DNA of 22,146 nt from an uncultured Clostridium sp. (GTDB lineage Bacteria > Bacillota > Clostridia > Lachnospirales > Lachnospiraceae), in the NCBI GenBank assembly GCA_900553925.1, contig USFH01000014.1:1-22146 (forward strand). Direction: 5' to 3'. The notes under the pieces were generated by a model. The model saw only the letters and a list, made by a program, of their open reading frames with translations. It was not told the DNA's origin and made no database searches. Positions 16,307 to 22,146 of the stretch are shown here, one piece after another. The position numbers were made by a program, and so were the translations under genes. The first letter of the stretch is position 1; each line of letters starts with the position of its first letter.

Positions 16307-17128
16307 TTACCGGCGTTTTTTCCAGAGGCCCCGCCGCACCTTCGTCGCTGCCGCCTCCGCATTTGCCTGCCGGATTTCACGAAGCACATCATCCAGTCTT
16401 CTGTAACGTGCCTCCTCCCGCTCTTCCTTCTCCCGCATCACAGCATCAAACTGCCGCATCACGTCTGCAGTCACTTCTTCTTTAATCGAGGATGTAATAA
16501 TGTCCTTATTCTCCCGAAGTGCCGTTGCGATCACCCGGTTCATCACGCTCTGGAGCTGCGCCTGCTTGAAATCCACTACCTTCGGATCATTTTCCGCTAC
16601 CGCCTTCTCCATCCGCTCCAGCATGGAATCCTTATCTTCATCGATTCTCGTATGTACCGGCTGCAATTCTACCGCATTTTCCTTCCCCGTGGTTCCATCC
16701 ACAGACTTCATATTATATCTCTGCGCCTGATGTTTGGTTGTTCGTCCGTCCTCGTCCGGTTCCGGTTTTTCCATCAACACAGGATCCTCCCCAGCCCCTG
16801 TCTCTGCATCCGCACGTTTCCGTACTTCCTCTGATTCCGTCTCTGTATCCACCTGTTTCCGTGATCTCTCCGGTTCCGTCCCCATCTCCGCATGCTCCTT
16901 CATCGCCCGCTTCGCCCGAATGATTGCATCCCGGATATCCTTCAGGGTCAACCCTTCCTCCTTCATAGCCTTCACGCTCTCGAACATGCGTATATCCCGT
17001 TCATCATAGTACCGGTGTCCCTGTGCATTGCGCTTGATATCCAGTTGCAGTTCATTCTCCCAATATCGAAGTACATGTGTCTCAACATGTAATTTTTTTG
17101 CCGCTTCTTTAATTGTCATACTCCCCAT
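16307..17128 (-). CDS. MerR-family regulator with coiled-coil C-terminus
   Basis: 273 residues from the first ATG. The second ATG (17119) is the better start, since AAGGAG is only two bases from the first but about eleven from the second. Seen: N-terminal winged helix MTIKEAAKKLHVETHVLRYWENE with the wing GHRYYDERDI (37-46); a dimerisation helix to about residue 80; an acidic Glu/Thr/Asp/Pro-rich linker (83-170) containing a 13-residue tandem repeat; then a helical C-terminus (about 165-262) with MREKEEREEARYRRLDDVLREI, resembling the DUF3967 tail of Bacillota MerR-like proteins. The final WKKRR tail is basic. There is no effector-binding domain or metal-cysteine set, so it is not a classical metal sensor. 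RacA-like chromosome organisers share this layout, which makes that an alternative. It is divergent from the DUF885 lipoprotein gene. Confidence 0.82.
   Translation of the reverse strand: MGSMTIKEAAKKLHVETHVLRYWENELQLDIKRNAQGHRYYDERDIRMFESVKAMKEEGLTLKDIRDAIIRAKRAMKEHAEMGTEPERSRKQVDTETESEEVRKRADAETGAGEDPVLMEKPEPDEDGRTTKHQAQRYNMKSVDGTTGKENAVELQPVHTRIDEDKDSMLERMEKAVAENDPKVVDFKQAQLQSVMNRVIATALRENKDIITSSIKEEVTADVMRQFDAVMREKEEREEARYRRLDDVLREIRQANAEAAATKVRRGLWKKRR
16801..16876 (-). repeat. Tandem 39-bp coding repeat in the merR-like linker
   Basis: Two imperfect copies with a 39-base period (starting at 16801 and 16840) encode RKRADAETGAGED and RKQVDTETESEEV. A decayed third unit may follow. The repeat keeps frame, so copy-number change would alter linker length by 13 residues without a frameshift. 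Confidence 0.7.
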
Positions 17129-17145
17129 CTCTCCTTCATGTTTTC

Positions 17146-17167
17146 TACAAAATCTTACTGTTTTGTA
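17146..17167. promoter_or_regulatory. Palindrome upstream of merR-like gene, candidate operator
   Basis: TACAAAA and TTTTGTA form a 7-bp inverted repeat around TCTTACTG, about 20-30 bases before the merR-like start. MerR-type regulators bind such dyads and many control their own gene. The A/T-rich arms make chance occurrence fairly likely. Confidence 0.4.
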
Positions 17168-17337
17168 ATTTTTCCCGTTCTTACATTAACACAAATCTAC
17201 AGGAAATTACTTGATTTTCGTGCGCTTTCTCTTGCGGTATTTCCGTCTTTTTCGACAGATACGGCTTGAAAATGCACGCCCTCGCTTAAGATCATCCAGC
17301 CACACTGCATATTCTGTCTATTTCACGACATAGAGGA

Positions 17338-17366
17338 TTGCGTAACCCTTCATTTTCTAGTATGAT
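17338..17366 (+). promoter_or_regulatory. Sigma-A-type promoter of the DUF885 lipoprotein gene
   Basis: -35 TTGCGT (17338-17343), a 17-base spacer and -10 TATGAT (17361-17366). Predicted transcription starts near 17373, leaving a leader of about 70 bases that ends in the ribosome site CGGAGG ten bases before the ATG. Confidence 0.7.
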
Positions 17367-17441
17367 GTTTTTGTATGACATTTAAAAATCTGCAGATACT
17401 ATAACGTACTGCAAATCATAAACAACGGAGGTTTCATATCG

Positions 17442-19367
17442 ATGTGGAAAAAATTCTATAAACGCATGACTGCATTTGCACTTGCCTGTGCAATGTCCGT
17501 GATGCTCGCGGGATGCGGAAATAACGATGATAAGACGAAATGGCAGTTAGGCTCTGCCATTTCCGAAGATGAGCTGACAGAGGATGCCATCTCCGATGGT
17601 TCAAGCCCGGACGATGCTTCTCCGATCGACGCCTCTTCCTTAGACGACTGCGCCTACGCGCTTCCGGATCCGACAAGCGAGGAAGCCATCGCCGAGCAGG
17701 AACGGTTTCACACATACCTGATGGATAATTTCAAGGAGAGCGTAACCAGCGATACTGTAACCTTACATTACACCGTTGCCAATCCTGCGGATTACGATCT
17801 GGAAGTACCAACCGCAACCTTTGGAGATGCAGACGTGTCCGAAGAGGCAATGGCGAAGGACAAACAGGAGACTGTCGACGAACAGACAGAGCTTGAAAGC
17901 TTCGACTACGACCTGCTGACCGGTTCCCAAAAATACACCTACGACGTTCTGAAGGATTATCTGGCACTCAATCTGGAATCCTACGATTACACATACCTGT
18001 ATGAACCGTTTGCCTATACGAGCGGTCTGCAGACGAATATGCCGATCAACATGTCCGAATACAAATTCTACAACGAAGGAGATGTACAGGATTATCTGGC
18101 ACTGCTCGGGCAGATGTCCGACTATTATGACGCTTACCTTGCATTAGAGGAAAAGAAGATTGAGAAGGGCACCTTCATGAACGATCATTCTGCAAGCGAG
18201 GTTGTAAGACAATGCAAAGAATTCATCCAGACACCGGAAGAGAACCTACTGATTGCAACGTTTGAAGATAAAGTGCGTGGCGTAGAGGGCTTAAGCGAAG
18301 AACAGATTCAGGACTACATCACCCGGAACCATGATACCGTCATCAATTCTGTTATCCCTTGTTACGAGAAGGTCATTGATTTCTTCTCGATTCACGAAGG
18401 AGATGGAACGAACGACCTCGGACTGGCACATCTCGACCACGGTACAGATTATTACGCATACCTGCTCAAGGACAAGGTCGGCACCGATAAGACACCGGAG
18501 GAAGTCATCGACTGTCTGGATAACAAGATTTCCGATGTCCTGAATGAATATCAGACAACTGCCCTTGCAAACTATTCCGCATACGAGCAGTACTTCAACG
18601 ATGCATCCGACGATCTGTATGCCGGAAATGATCCGCTTGAAACGATCAATTACTTCAAGGATGCATTTGCAGACAGATTCCCTGCGATGCCGGATGTCCA
18701 CTATAAAGTAGAAAATGTACATGAATCATTAGAGGACATTGTAAGCCCTGCCTTCTATGTAACCACACCGATCGATGCCTATACCGAGAATTCAATCTAC
18801 CTGAACATGGGTAGCGACGGCGCCGGAAACCTGTGGTCTACACTGGCACACGAAGGAATCCCGGGACATATGTATCAGTTCACGTACTACCTGAACACCA
18901 AACCGGAACCGATTCGTGCGCTGCTTAACTTCAACGGCTACAACGAGGGCTGGGCAACGTATGTCGAGATGATGAGCTATGAAATGTTCCAGAATTACCC
19001 AGATCCATGCTATGCAGATTTTGAACGTATCAACAACGAGCTGAACCTGCTTGTGAGCGCCCGTGTCGAGATCGGCGTGAACTACGAGGGCTGGGATCTC
19101 GAAGCAACGCAGAAATATCTTGCTGACAACGGGTTTAATTCCGATGGTGCGCAGAGTCTCATGGATTATGTCATCGCCGAACCTGTCAACTACCAGATGT
19201 ATGTCATGGGCTGGCTCTCCTTCGAAGAGCTGCGGGACTACGCAGAATCTGCCCTCGGTGACAAATTCGACGAGCAGGCATTCCACAAGGTCGTTCTCGA
19301 TGCCGGGCCTTCCCAGTTCTATCTGATTGAAAAACTGGTACAGCAGTACGTGAAGGATAATTTATAA
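17442..19367 (+). CDS. DUF885-family zinc metallopeptidase lipoprotein
   Basis: 641 residues. A basic N-terminus and hydrophobic segment end in lipobox LAGC (22-25, Cys25), so the protein should be anchored outside the membrane. A low-complexity Asp/Ser/Glu-rich spacer (about 30-80) follows, then an all-helical peptidase fold. Seen: HEGIPGH (470-476), the gluzincin HExxxH-type zinc motif of the DUF885 group, and NEGWATYVEMM (501-511), which supplies the third ligand and neighbouring acids. The end YLIEKLVQQYV matches the family's C-terminal helix. The catalytic set is intact, so an active surface peptidase is likely; the substrate is unknown, with a role in peptide scavenging being a guess. 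It is monocistronic: its own promoter lies upstream and a strong hairpin downstream. The divergent merR-like gene could regulate it. Confidence 0.9.
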   Translation: MWKKFYKRMTAFALACAMSVMLAGCGNNDDKTKWQLGSAISEDELTEDAISDGSSPDDASPIDASSLDDCAYALPDPTSEEAIAEQERFHTYLMDNFKESVTSDTVTLHYTVANPADYDLEVPTATFGDADVSEEAMAKDKQETVDEQTELESFDYDLLTGSQKYTYDVLKDYLALNLESYDYTYLYEPFAYTSGLQTNMPINMSEYKFYNEGDVQDYLALLGQMSDYYDAYLALEEKKIEKGTFMNDHSASEVVRQCKEFIQTPEENLLIATFEDKVRGVEGLSEEQIQDYITRNHDTVINSVIPCYEKVIDFFSIHEGDGTNDLGLAHLDHGTDYYAYLLKDKVGTDKTPEEVIDCLDNKISDVLNEYQTTALANYSAYEQYFNDASDDLYAGNDPLETINYFKDAFADRFPAMPDVHYKVENVHESLEDIVSPAFYVTTPIDAYTENSIYLNMGSDGAGNLWSTLAHEGIPGHMYQFTYYLNTKPEPIRALLNFNGYNEGWATYVEMMSYEMFQNYPDPCYADFERINNELNLLVSARVEIGVNYEGWDLEATQKYLADNGFNSDGAQSLMDYVIAEPVNYQMYVMGWLSFEELRDYAESALGDKFDEQAFHKVVLDAGPSQFYLIEKLVQQYVKDNL

Positions 19368-19403
19368 GCGCATATATCTATAAGTTAATACTTTCAGCAA
19401 CGC

Positions 19404-19431
19404 AAAAGAGCCGGATTACTCCGGCTCTTTT
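19404..19431. terminator. Bidirectional terminator after DUF885 gene
   Basis: A perfect 12-bp stem (AAAAGAGCCGGA at 19404-19415 with its complement at 19420-19431) and TTAC loop, flanked by A and T runs. It lies 36 bases after the plus-strand stop and six bases past the stop of the minus-strand PadR remnant, so it can serve both strands. Confidence 0.92.
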
Positions 19432-19437
19432 GATGTA

Positions 19438-19567
19438 TCACAAACCTAAAATATCATTCATCACCTGTGAAAACTCCCGGTACTCGGAAACCAACGCTTC
19501 CAGCCGTTCTCTTCCCTCGTCCTCCAGATGATAATACATTTTATTTTTGGGCTTCGGGCGTGGCGAA
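19438..19567 (-). pseudogene. 3' remnant of a PadR-type regulator
   Basis: About 42 codons ending in TGA encode RPKPKNKMYYHLEDEGRE, then RLEALVSEYREFSQVMNDILGL. The run K-MYYHLEDEGRERLEAL matches the last strand and C-terminal helix of PadR regulators (KYYxLTxEGRxxLEEL). The DNA-binding N-terminal two thirds is missing: the matching sequence stops exactly where the inverted-repeat element at 19568 begins, and the next 18 codons upstream in frame look unrelated. The far side of the element holds another gene's terminator, not the missing 5' part, so a deletion accompanied or followed the insertion. A functional short protein is unlikely. Confidence 0.65.
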
Positions 19568-19840
19568 TGTTTTATGTGCGGGGATGGTTCTTTCTTCGGA
19601 CAAATTGCCCAACCTATCACATTAGAATTTCTGGCATTGCAAACTCCAACGTGTTCATATCATATTTTAACATGTAAATCAGAACATTTAGAGCTTCTTA
19701 GCTTTCATACATTGTATATGGAATGAATCGAGAAAGAAATATATGTTTGAGTACATCTTTATTTTGCAATGTGAGAAATTCTATATAGAGATACTTGTAT
19801 TGAATGTCCATTATTAAGAACCGTCCCCCCACATAAAACA
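19568..19840. mobile_element. 273-bp MITE-like element with 25-bp terminal inverted repeats
   Basis: The left end (19568-19592) starts TGTTTTATGTG and ends GGTTCTT; the right end (19816-19840) is its reverse complement with 23 of 25 positions identical, and similarity stops abruptly outside. The ends contain GGGGAYGGTTCTT, a motif recalled from short dispersed repeats tied to REP-type tyrosine transposases in Bacillota. The 220-base interior is A/T-rich and has no ORF of useful length; a 26-codon frame on the minus strand (ending at 19617) is not recognisable. No target-site duplication is visible. Most likely a non-autonomous element or a deleted transposon. Confidence 0.6.
19816..19840 (-). 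repeat. Right terminal inverted repeat
   Basis: Reverse complement of 19568-19592 with two differences (C/G and T/C) within the G-rich core. It ends 11 bases before the stem of the next terminator. Confidence 0.75.
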
Positions 19841-19851
19841 GGGTAAAAAAT

Positions 19852-19875
19852 AACCCGCGTCAGCCGACGCGGGTT
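19852..19875 (-). terminator. Terminator of the pckA-like gene
   Basis: A perfect 10-bp GC-rich stem (AACCCGCGTC at 19852-19861, GACGCGGGTT at 19866-19875) with a four-base loop. On the minus strand it is followed by ATTTTTTA. It lies 23 bases after the stop at 19899-19901. Confidence 0.92.
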
Positions 19876-19898
19876 ACCTTTATTTATAAGCGATTCAA

Positions 19899-19970
19899 TT
19901 ACTCAGCCTTAGGACCAGCAGCAACCAATGCCTTACCAGCATCGTTTGTTGTGTACTTCTGGAAGTTCTT
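19899..19970 (-). CDS. pckA: 3' end of an ATP-type PEP carboxykinase gene (cut by the junction)
   Basis: On the minus strand the frame reading [19 protein letters not shown] then PKAE ends in TAA (19899-19901), and a strong terminator follows. The pattern [20 protein letters not shown] matches what I recall of the C-terminus of bacterial ATP-dependent phosphoenolpyruvate carboxykinases, the enzyme linking oxaloacetate and PEP. Only about 23 codons belong to it; upstream of about 19,970 the sequence switches to the AT-rich genome and this frame loses meaning. The TAA of the overlapping AT-rich frame lies at 19933-19935, inside these codons. The identification rests on a short peptide, so it is moderate. 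Confidence 0.55.
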   Translation of the reverse strand, partial: KNFQKYTTNDAGKALVAAGPKAE

Positions 19971-20733
19971 CTGGAAGTGGCTCTGGTAGAGGTTCTGCAG
20001 TTTCTTCTCTTGGAGCATCTAATTCAGCAGGTAGTGGTTCAACTTCAGAAGTTACTGGAGCAACTGGAGCAACTGGAACTACTGGTGTTTCTTCAGGAAG
20101 TGGTTCTGGTAGAGGTTCTGCTACTTCTTCTCTTTCAGGTTCAACTGAAATAGGTTTAACTTCTTCAGTTTTAGTTTCTTCATGAGCAACTTCACGAGTT
20201 TCATTTACAGCTGGAGAAGTAACACCATATTGTAAATCTCTCATTGTTCTATATAATGAAGCCTTTCTACTATTTAATTCAGTAACTCTTAGTCTATCAC
20301 TTTCAAGTTCTTTTAATGAATCATTGTATAATTTCATGAAACTTTCAGATTTTTCTAGTTCTGGACCTCTTTGTACATTTACAATTGCTTCATTTTTTTC
20401 AATTCTCTTTTGAATTTCTCTTAATTCTCTTCTAATTTCAATAGTTTCTCTGCCACTTTCTAAATATCTAGTATTTTTACTTTCTAATATTCTATTAAGT
20501 GCATTAACTCTATCATATACTGTGTCAGTAATTCTATCAATTATTGTTCTTTCTTCTTCTGTTAGTTCACTATGACTTTCATCATAATTCCAAGCAGCAT
20601 CTTTAACAGAGTCAAATGATTCGATCATTTGACTAAGTTCTTTGATACCCATATCATTTGAATCAATATTAATTGCTTCATATTGATCTAATAAATTATC
20701 TAATCTGTTTTCTAATGTATTTAATTCATTCAT
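19933..20733 (-). CDS. Coiled-coil protein with Pro/Glu-rich tail (3' end chimeric)
   Basis: Product not recognised. The 266-codon frame begins with ATG at 20733, 11 bases after AGGAGG and three bases after the upstream stop, so it is co-transcribed with the repeat protein. Residues 1-170 are highly charged and helical with heptad-like spacing ([40 protein letters not shown]), with no signal peptide or membrane segment: a cytoplasmic coiled coil. Residues 180-260 are Pro/Glu/Val-rich, with [10 protein letters not shown] occurring twice and VAPVAPV between. The last residues, VHNKRCW, come from reading into the pckA-like sequence in the wrong frame, so the true C-terminus is missing and the gene is genuine only to about 19,960-19,970. 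Strong AT bias and codon use differ from all genes to the left. Confidence 0.6.
   Translation of the reverse strand: MNELNTLENRLDNLLDQYEAINIDSNDMGIKELSQMIESFDSVKDAAWNYDESHSELTEEERTIIDRITDTVYDRVNALNRILESKNTRYLESGRETIEIRRELREIQKRIEKNEAIVNVQRGPELEKSESFMKLYNDSLKELESDRLRVTELNSRKASLYRTMRDLQYGVTSPAVNETREVAHEETKTEEVKPISVEPEREEVAEPLPEPLPEETPVVPVAPVAPVTSEVEPLPAELDAPREETAEPLPEPLPEELPEVHNKRCW
19966..20011 (-). repeat. 46-bp direct repeat, copy 1
   Basis: Nearly identical to 20089-20134; both encode the [15 protein letters not shown] segment of the coiled-coil protein. An inner 12-base tandem (CTTCTGGAAGTT at 19956-19979) overlaps it and contains the word at which the two genomes join. Confidence 0.75.
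20089..20134 (-). repeat. 46-bp direct repeat, copy 2
   Basis: Second copy, about 123 bases from the first, with a handful of substitutions that mostly keep the Pro-Leu-Pro-Glu pattern. Such repeats can collapse or misjoin in short-read assemblies. Confidence 0.75.
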
Positions 20734-20736
20734 GGA

Positions 20737-22146
20737 CTATTTAGCCTCCTTTTTATTTCTAATTAACATTTTTACTTTATATTTTAATTCTCCATTAGAC
20801 ATTATATCTTCTAGTTTTTCTACTTTATATCCTTTATCATTATAGATTTTTATCATTTCTGGTAAAGTTACATATTCAGTTCCAATTTCTTCAAAACTAT
20901 TTTCATTAGTACCTTGAATTTCTTGTAATTTGATTTTTGTTTTACTTTCTATTTTTCTATATCTTGCTGATGCAGGCTTTTTAGCACTCCAAGATGTAAA
21001 TTCAGTCCACTTAGAGTCTTTTGTTTTAGTGGCATCTGGATAACCACTTGGAGCAGTTGCACTATATCCACTTACTCTCTTAGCACCTTCTTTATACCAC
21101 TTATAAGCAGTAGCTTTAGTACTTTCATCCATTAAAGCACCTTTAACTGGAGCTTCTGTATAATATACTTTTTCATCTTTAGCATTGCTCTTTCCTGATG
21201 GATAATATGTCTTAGTTCCGCCAGTTACTTTATACCAGTAATAAGCAGCCAATCTAACACAAGTATATTTTTCATTTGATGTACATGCAGTATTATTTCT
21301 ACTTACAACACATCTACCAATTTTTGCTCCTTCTTTACCTTTAATGATGTCTTGTTCAGTTGGTGAATTACTTTGTACACAAGAATCAAATTCATCAATT
21401 TGTTTTGGGAAGTTCCTACTATCACCAGTTCCACATTTTTCAAGTGAATACTTAGTATATTTTCCATCACTACTTTTACATACATAATAATGTTTTACTG
21501 GATAGCTTCTTTCATATGCTACTTGTTCGCTTTCTATATCTTTATTTGGATATCCAGCCGGAGCAGTAACACTAAATGATTTACTTCCATTCTTCATATA
21601 ATATTCTTTTGTACCACTTGTAGAAGTGTACCATTTATATGCTGTAGCTTTATCACTACTTAAGTTAAATCCATCTGCAGGAGATACTGTATAATATTCT
21701 TTTACATCTTTAGCATTTGTTTTAGTACCAGTGCTTGTGTAATAAATCTTATCAGTTAAATTCCAAGTATATTGTAAATCCCTATATCTATAATACTTAG
21801 TTGTTTTCAATGTTTTATAAGTATTATATTTGATTTCATCTTCCCATAGTTCTTCTACTTTTCCAAGCTTTTGATCACCTTTCTTAAGAACCATAGGTAA
21901 ATACTTAAAGTCTATATATGATTTATCAGCAATAACATCATTTATTGTTCCTTCTTTTGATTCATCATATTCTTTGTCAGATTCTTTATCAGTACATACT
22001 AGCCAAGGTACAAAATGTAATTTTTCATTTTCAAGTCTACATACTTTAACAATAGTTGTTTCATTATTACATTTACTGAATTCATCTGGATTAACAAGTC
22101 CTCTTTCACCTAATGTTTTTAAATCAACATTTACACAATCACCAAT
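20737..22146 (-). CDS. Tyrosine-rich repeat protein, probably surface-exposed (5' end off window)
   Basis: Not recognised as a named family. The frame is open to the window's right edge, giving 469 visible codons and a TAG stop; the first in-window ATG at 21894 is internal. The visible N-terminal part (IGDCVNVDLKTLGERGLVNP, then a Cys-containing beta-rich stretch) recalls the region behind the helix of pilin-like proteins in low-GC gut Bacillota, but that is a weak analogy. The middle contains two copies of a module of about 65 residues (KxYYxxxGTKxNAKDxKxYYT, then KATAYKWY, then TAPxGYP). A third aromatic segment is WTEFTSWSAKKPASARYRK. About ten cysteines are spread through the fragment. 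The C-terminal 60 residues are basic and end KKEAK, without a wall-sorting LPxTG signal. Composition suggests an extracellular adhesin-like protein; export signals would be off-window. The coiled-coil gene follows by three bases. Confidence 0.6.
   Translation of the reverse strand: MGDCVNVDLKTLGERGLVNPDEFSKCNNETTIVKVCRLENEKLHFVPWLVCTDKESDKEYDESKEGTINDVIADKSYIDFKYLPMVLKKGDQKLGKVEELWEDEIKYNTYKTLKTTKYYRYRDLQYTWNLTDKIYYTSTGTKTNAKDVKEYYTVSPADGFNLSSDKATAYKWYTSTSGTKEYYMKNGSKSFSVTAPAGYPNKDIESEQVAYERSYPVKHYYVCKSSDGKYTKYSLEKCGTGDSRNFPKQIDEFDSCVQSNSPTEQDIIKGKEGAKIGRCVVSRNNTACTSNEKYTCVRLAAYYWYKVTGGTKTYYPSGKSNAKDEKVYYTEAPVKGALMDESTKATAYKWYKEGAKRVSGYSATAPSGYPDATKTKDSKWTEFTSWSAKKPASARYRKIESKTKIKLQEIQGTNENSFEEIGTEYVTLPEMIKIYNDKGYKVEKLEDIMSNGELKYKVKMLIRNKKEAK
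21037..21213 (-). repeat. Protein-level repeat module, copy 2
   Basis: Encodes KTYYPSGKSNAKDEKVYYTE through KATAYKWY to TAPSGYP, matching the module at 21547-21750 with a shortened middle. Confidence 0.65.
21547..21750 (-). repeat. Protein-level repeat module, copy 1
   Basis: Encodes KIYYTSTGTKTNAKDVKEYY through KATAYKWY to TAPAGYP. The invariant NAKD, YYT, KATAYKWY and TAPxGYP blocks are in the same order as in copy 2. Confidence 0.65.

Larger units (their letters stand above)
17129..17441. other. Divergent intergenic region between merR-like and DUF885 genes
   Basis: 313 bases without a convincing gene. It holds a TACAAAA-8-TTTTGTA palindrome (17146-17167) close to the merR-like start and the plus-strand promoter at 17338-17366. 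The middle, about 17,200-17,330, contains only weak inverted repeats and no clear promoter. A good minus-strand promoter for the merR-like gene was not found. Confidence 0.6.

Noticed and set aside
16280..16312. Terminator after the merR-like gene
   Set aside because: A 7-bp A/T-rich stem (GTGGTAT with ATACTAC) is present but no T-run follows on either strand.
19928..20185. 85-codon Gly/Ser-rich plus-strand ORF
   Set aside because: Exact antisense of the PLPE-rich tail. Its collagen-like look comes from repeat DNA read on the wrong strand.
19933..20733. Recent horizontal transfer of an AT-rich island into the first genome
   Set aside because: Both genes are broken at one shared word in different frames, with no integrase, attachment site or repeat at the border. 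A misassembly explains this more simply, though reads would decide.
20737..22146. Alternative genetic code (TGA as Trp) in the AT-rich block
   Set aside because: All tryptophans are TGG and no in-frame TGA was seen, so nothing supports a Mycoplasma-type code.

Overview
The window holds two unrelated stretches of DNA. Positions 1 to about 19,960 have balanced base composition, strong AGGAGG-type ribosome sites and an anaerobic Clostridia-like gene set: a CotS-like protein, an archaeal-type prolyl-tRNA synthetase, a fused MacB-type ABC transporter and several lipoproteins. The best guess is a gut Lachnospiraceae-type bacterium. From about 19,970 to the right edge the DNA is markedly AT-rich, with A/T-ending codons and AGA for most arginines. 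It encodes a tyrosine-rich repeat protein and a coiled-coil protein with a Pro/Glu tail, which look like a different, low-GC Bacillota or Mollicutes-related organism. The two parts meet inside a 15-base word that makes sense in both flanking reading frames, so an assembly chimera is the simplest explanation.

Layout of the first part. At 1-924 (+) lies the 3' part of a HisC/CobD-like aminotransferase. It converges, across a shared hairpin terminator (988-1031), on a minus-strand envelope cluster: a fused ABC transporter (8053-5354), UDP-glucose 6-dehydrogenase (5266-4010), a DUF2142 multispanning membrane protein (3999-2227) and UDP-galactopyranose mutase (2185-1064). The last three are tightly spaced. 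They would supply UDP-glucuronate and UDP-galactofuranose plus a membrane protein resembling GT-C glycosyltransferases, so a surface glycan is the likely product. Upstream, a PEGA-repeat lipoprotein and an alpha-phosphoglucomutase form a two-gene unit (11262-8135) with its own promoter and terminator. The mutase links glucose-6-P to glucose-1-P, the precursor of UDP-glucose.

Further right on the minus strand is an RNA-metabolism group: RluA-family pseudouridine synthase (16173-15454), ProS (15310-13874), CCA-adding enzyme (13813-12422) and a CotS-like kinase-fold protein (12344-11343). A good sigma-A-type promoter precedes the first gene and a 15-bp stem precedes proS. A MerR-type regulator with a coiled-coil C-terminus (17128-16307) is divergent from a DUF885 zinc-peptidase lipoprotein (17442-19367, +), separated by a 313-bp regulatory gap.

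From 19,404 to 19,900 the first genome holds a bidirectional terminator, the 3' remnant of a PadR regulator, a 273-bp element with 25-bp terminal inverted repeats directly abutting that remnant, and the terminator and last codons of what looks like ATP-type PEP carboxykinase. No tRNA, rRNA, CRISPR array or complete transposase was seen.
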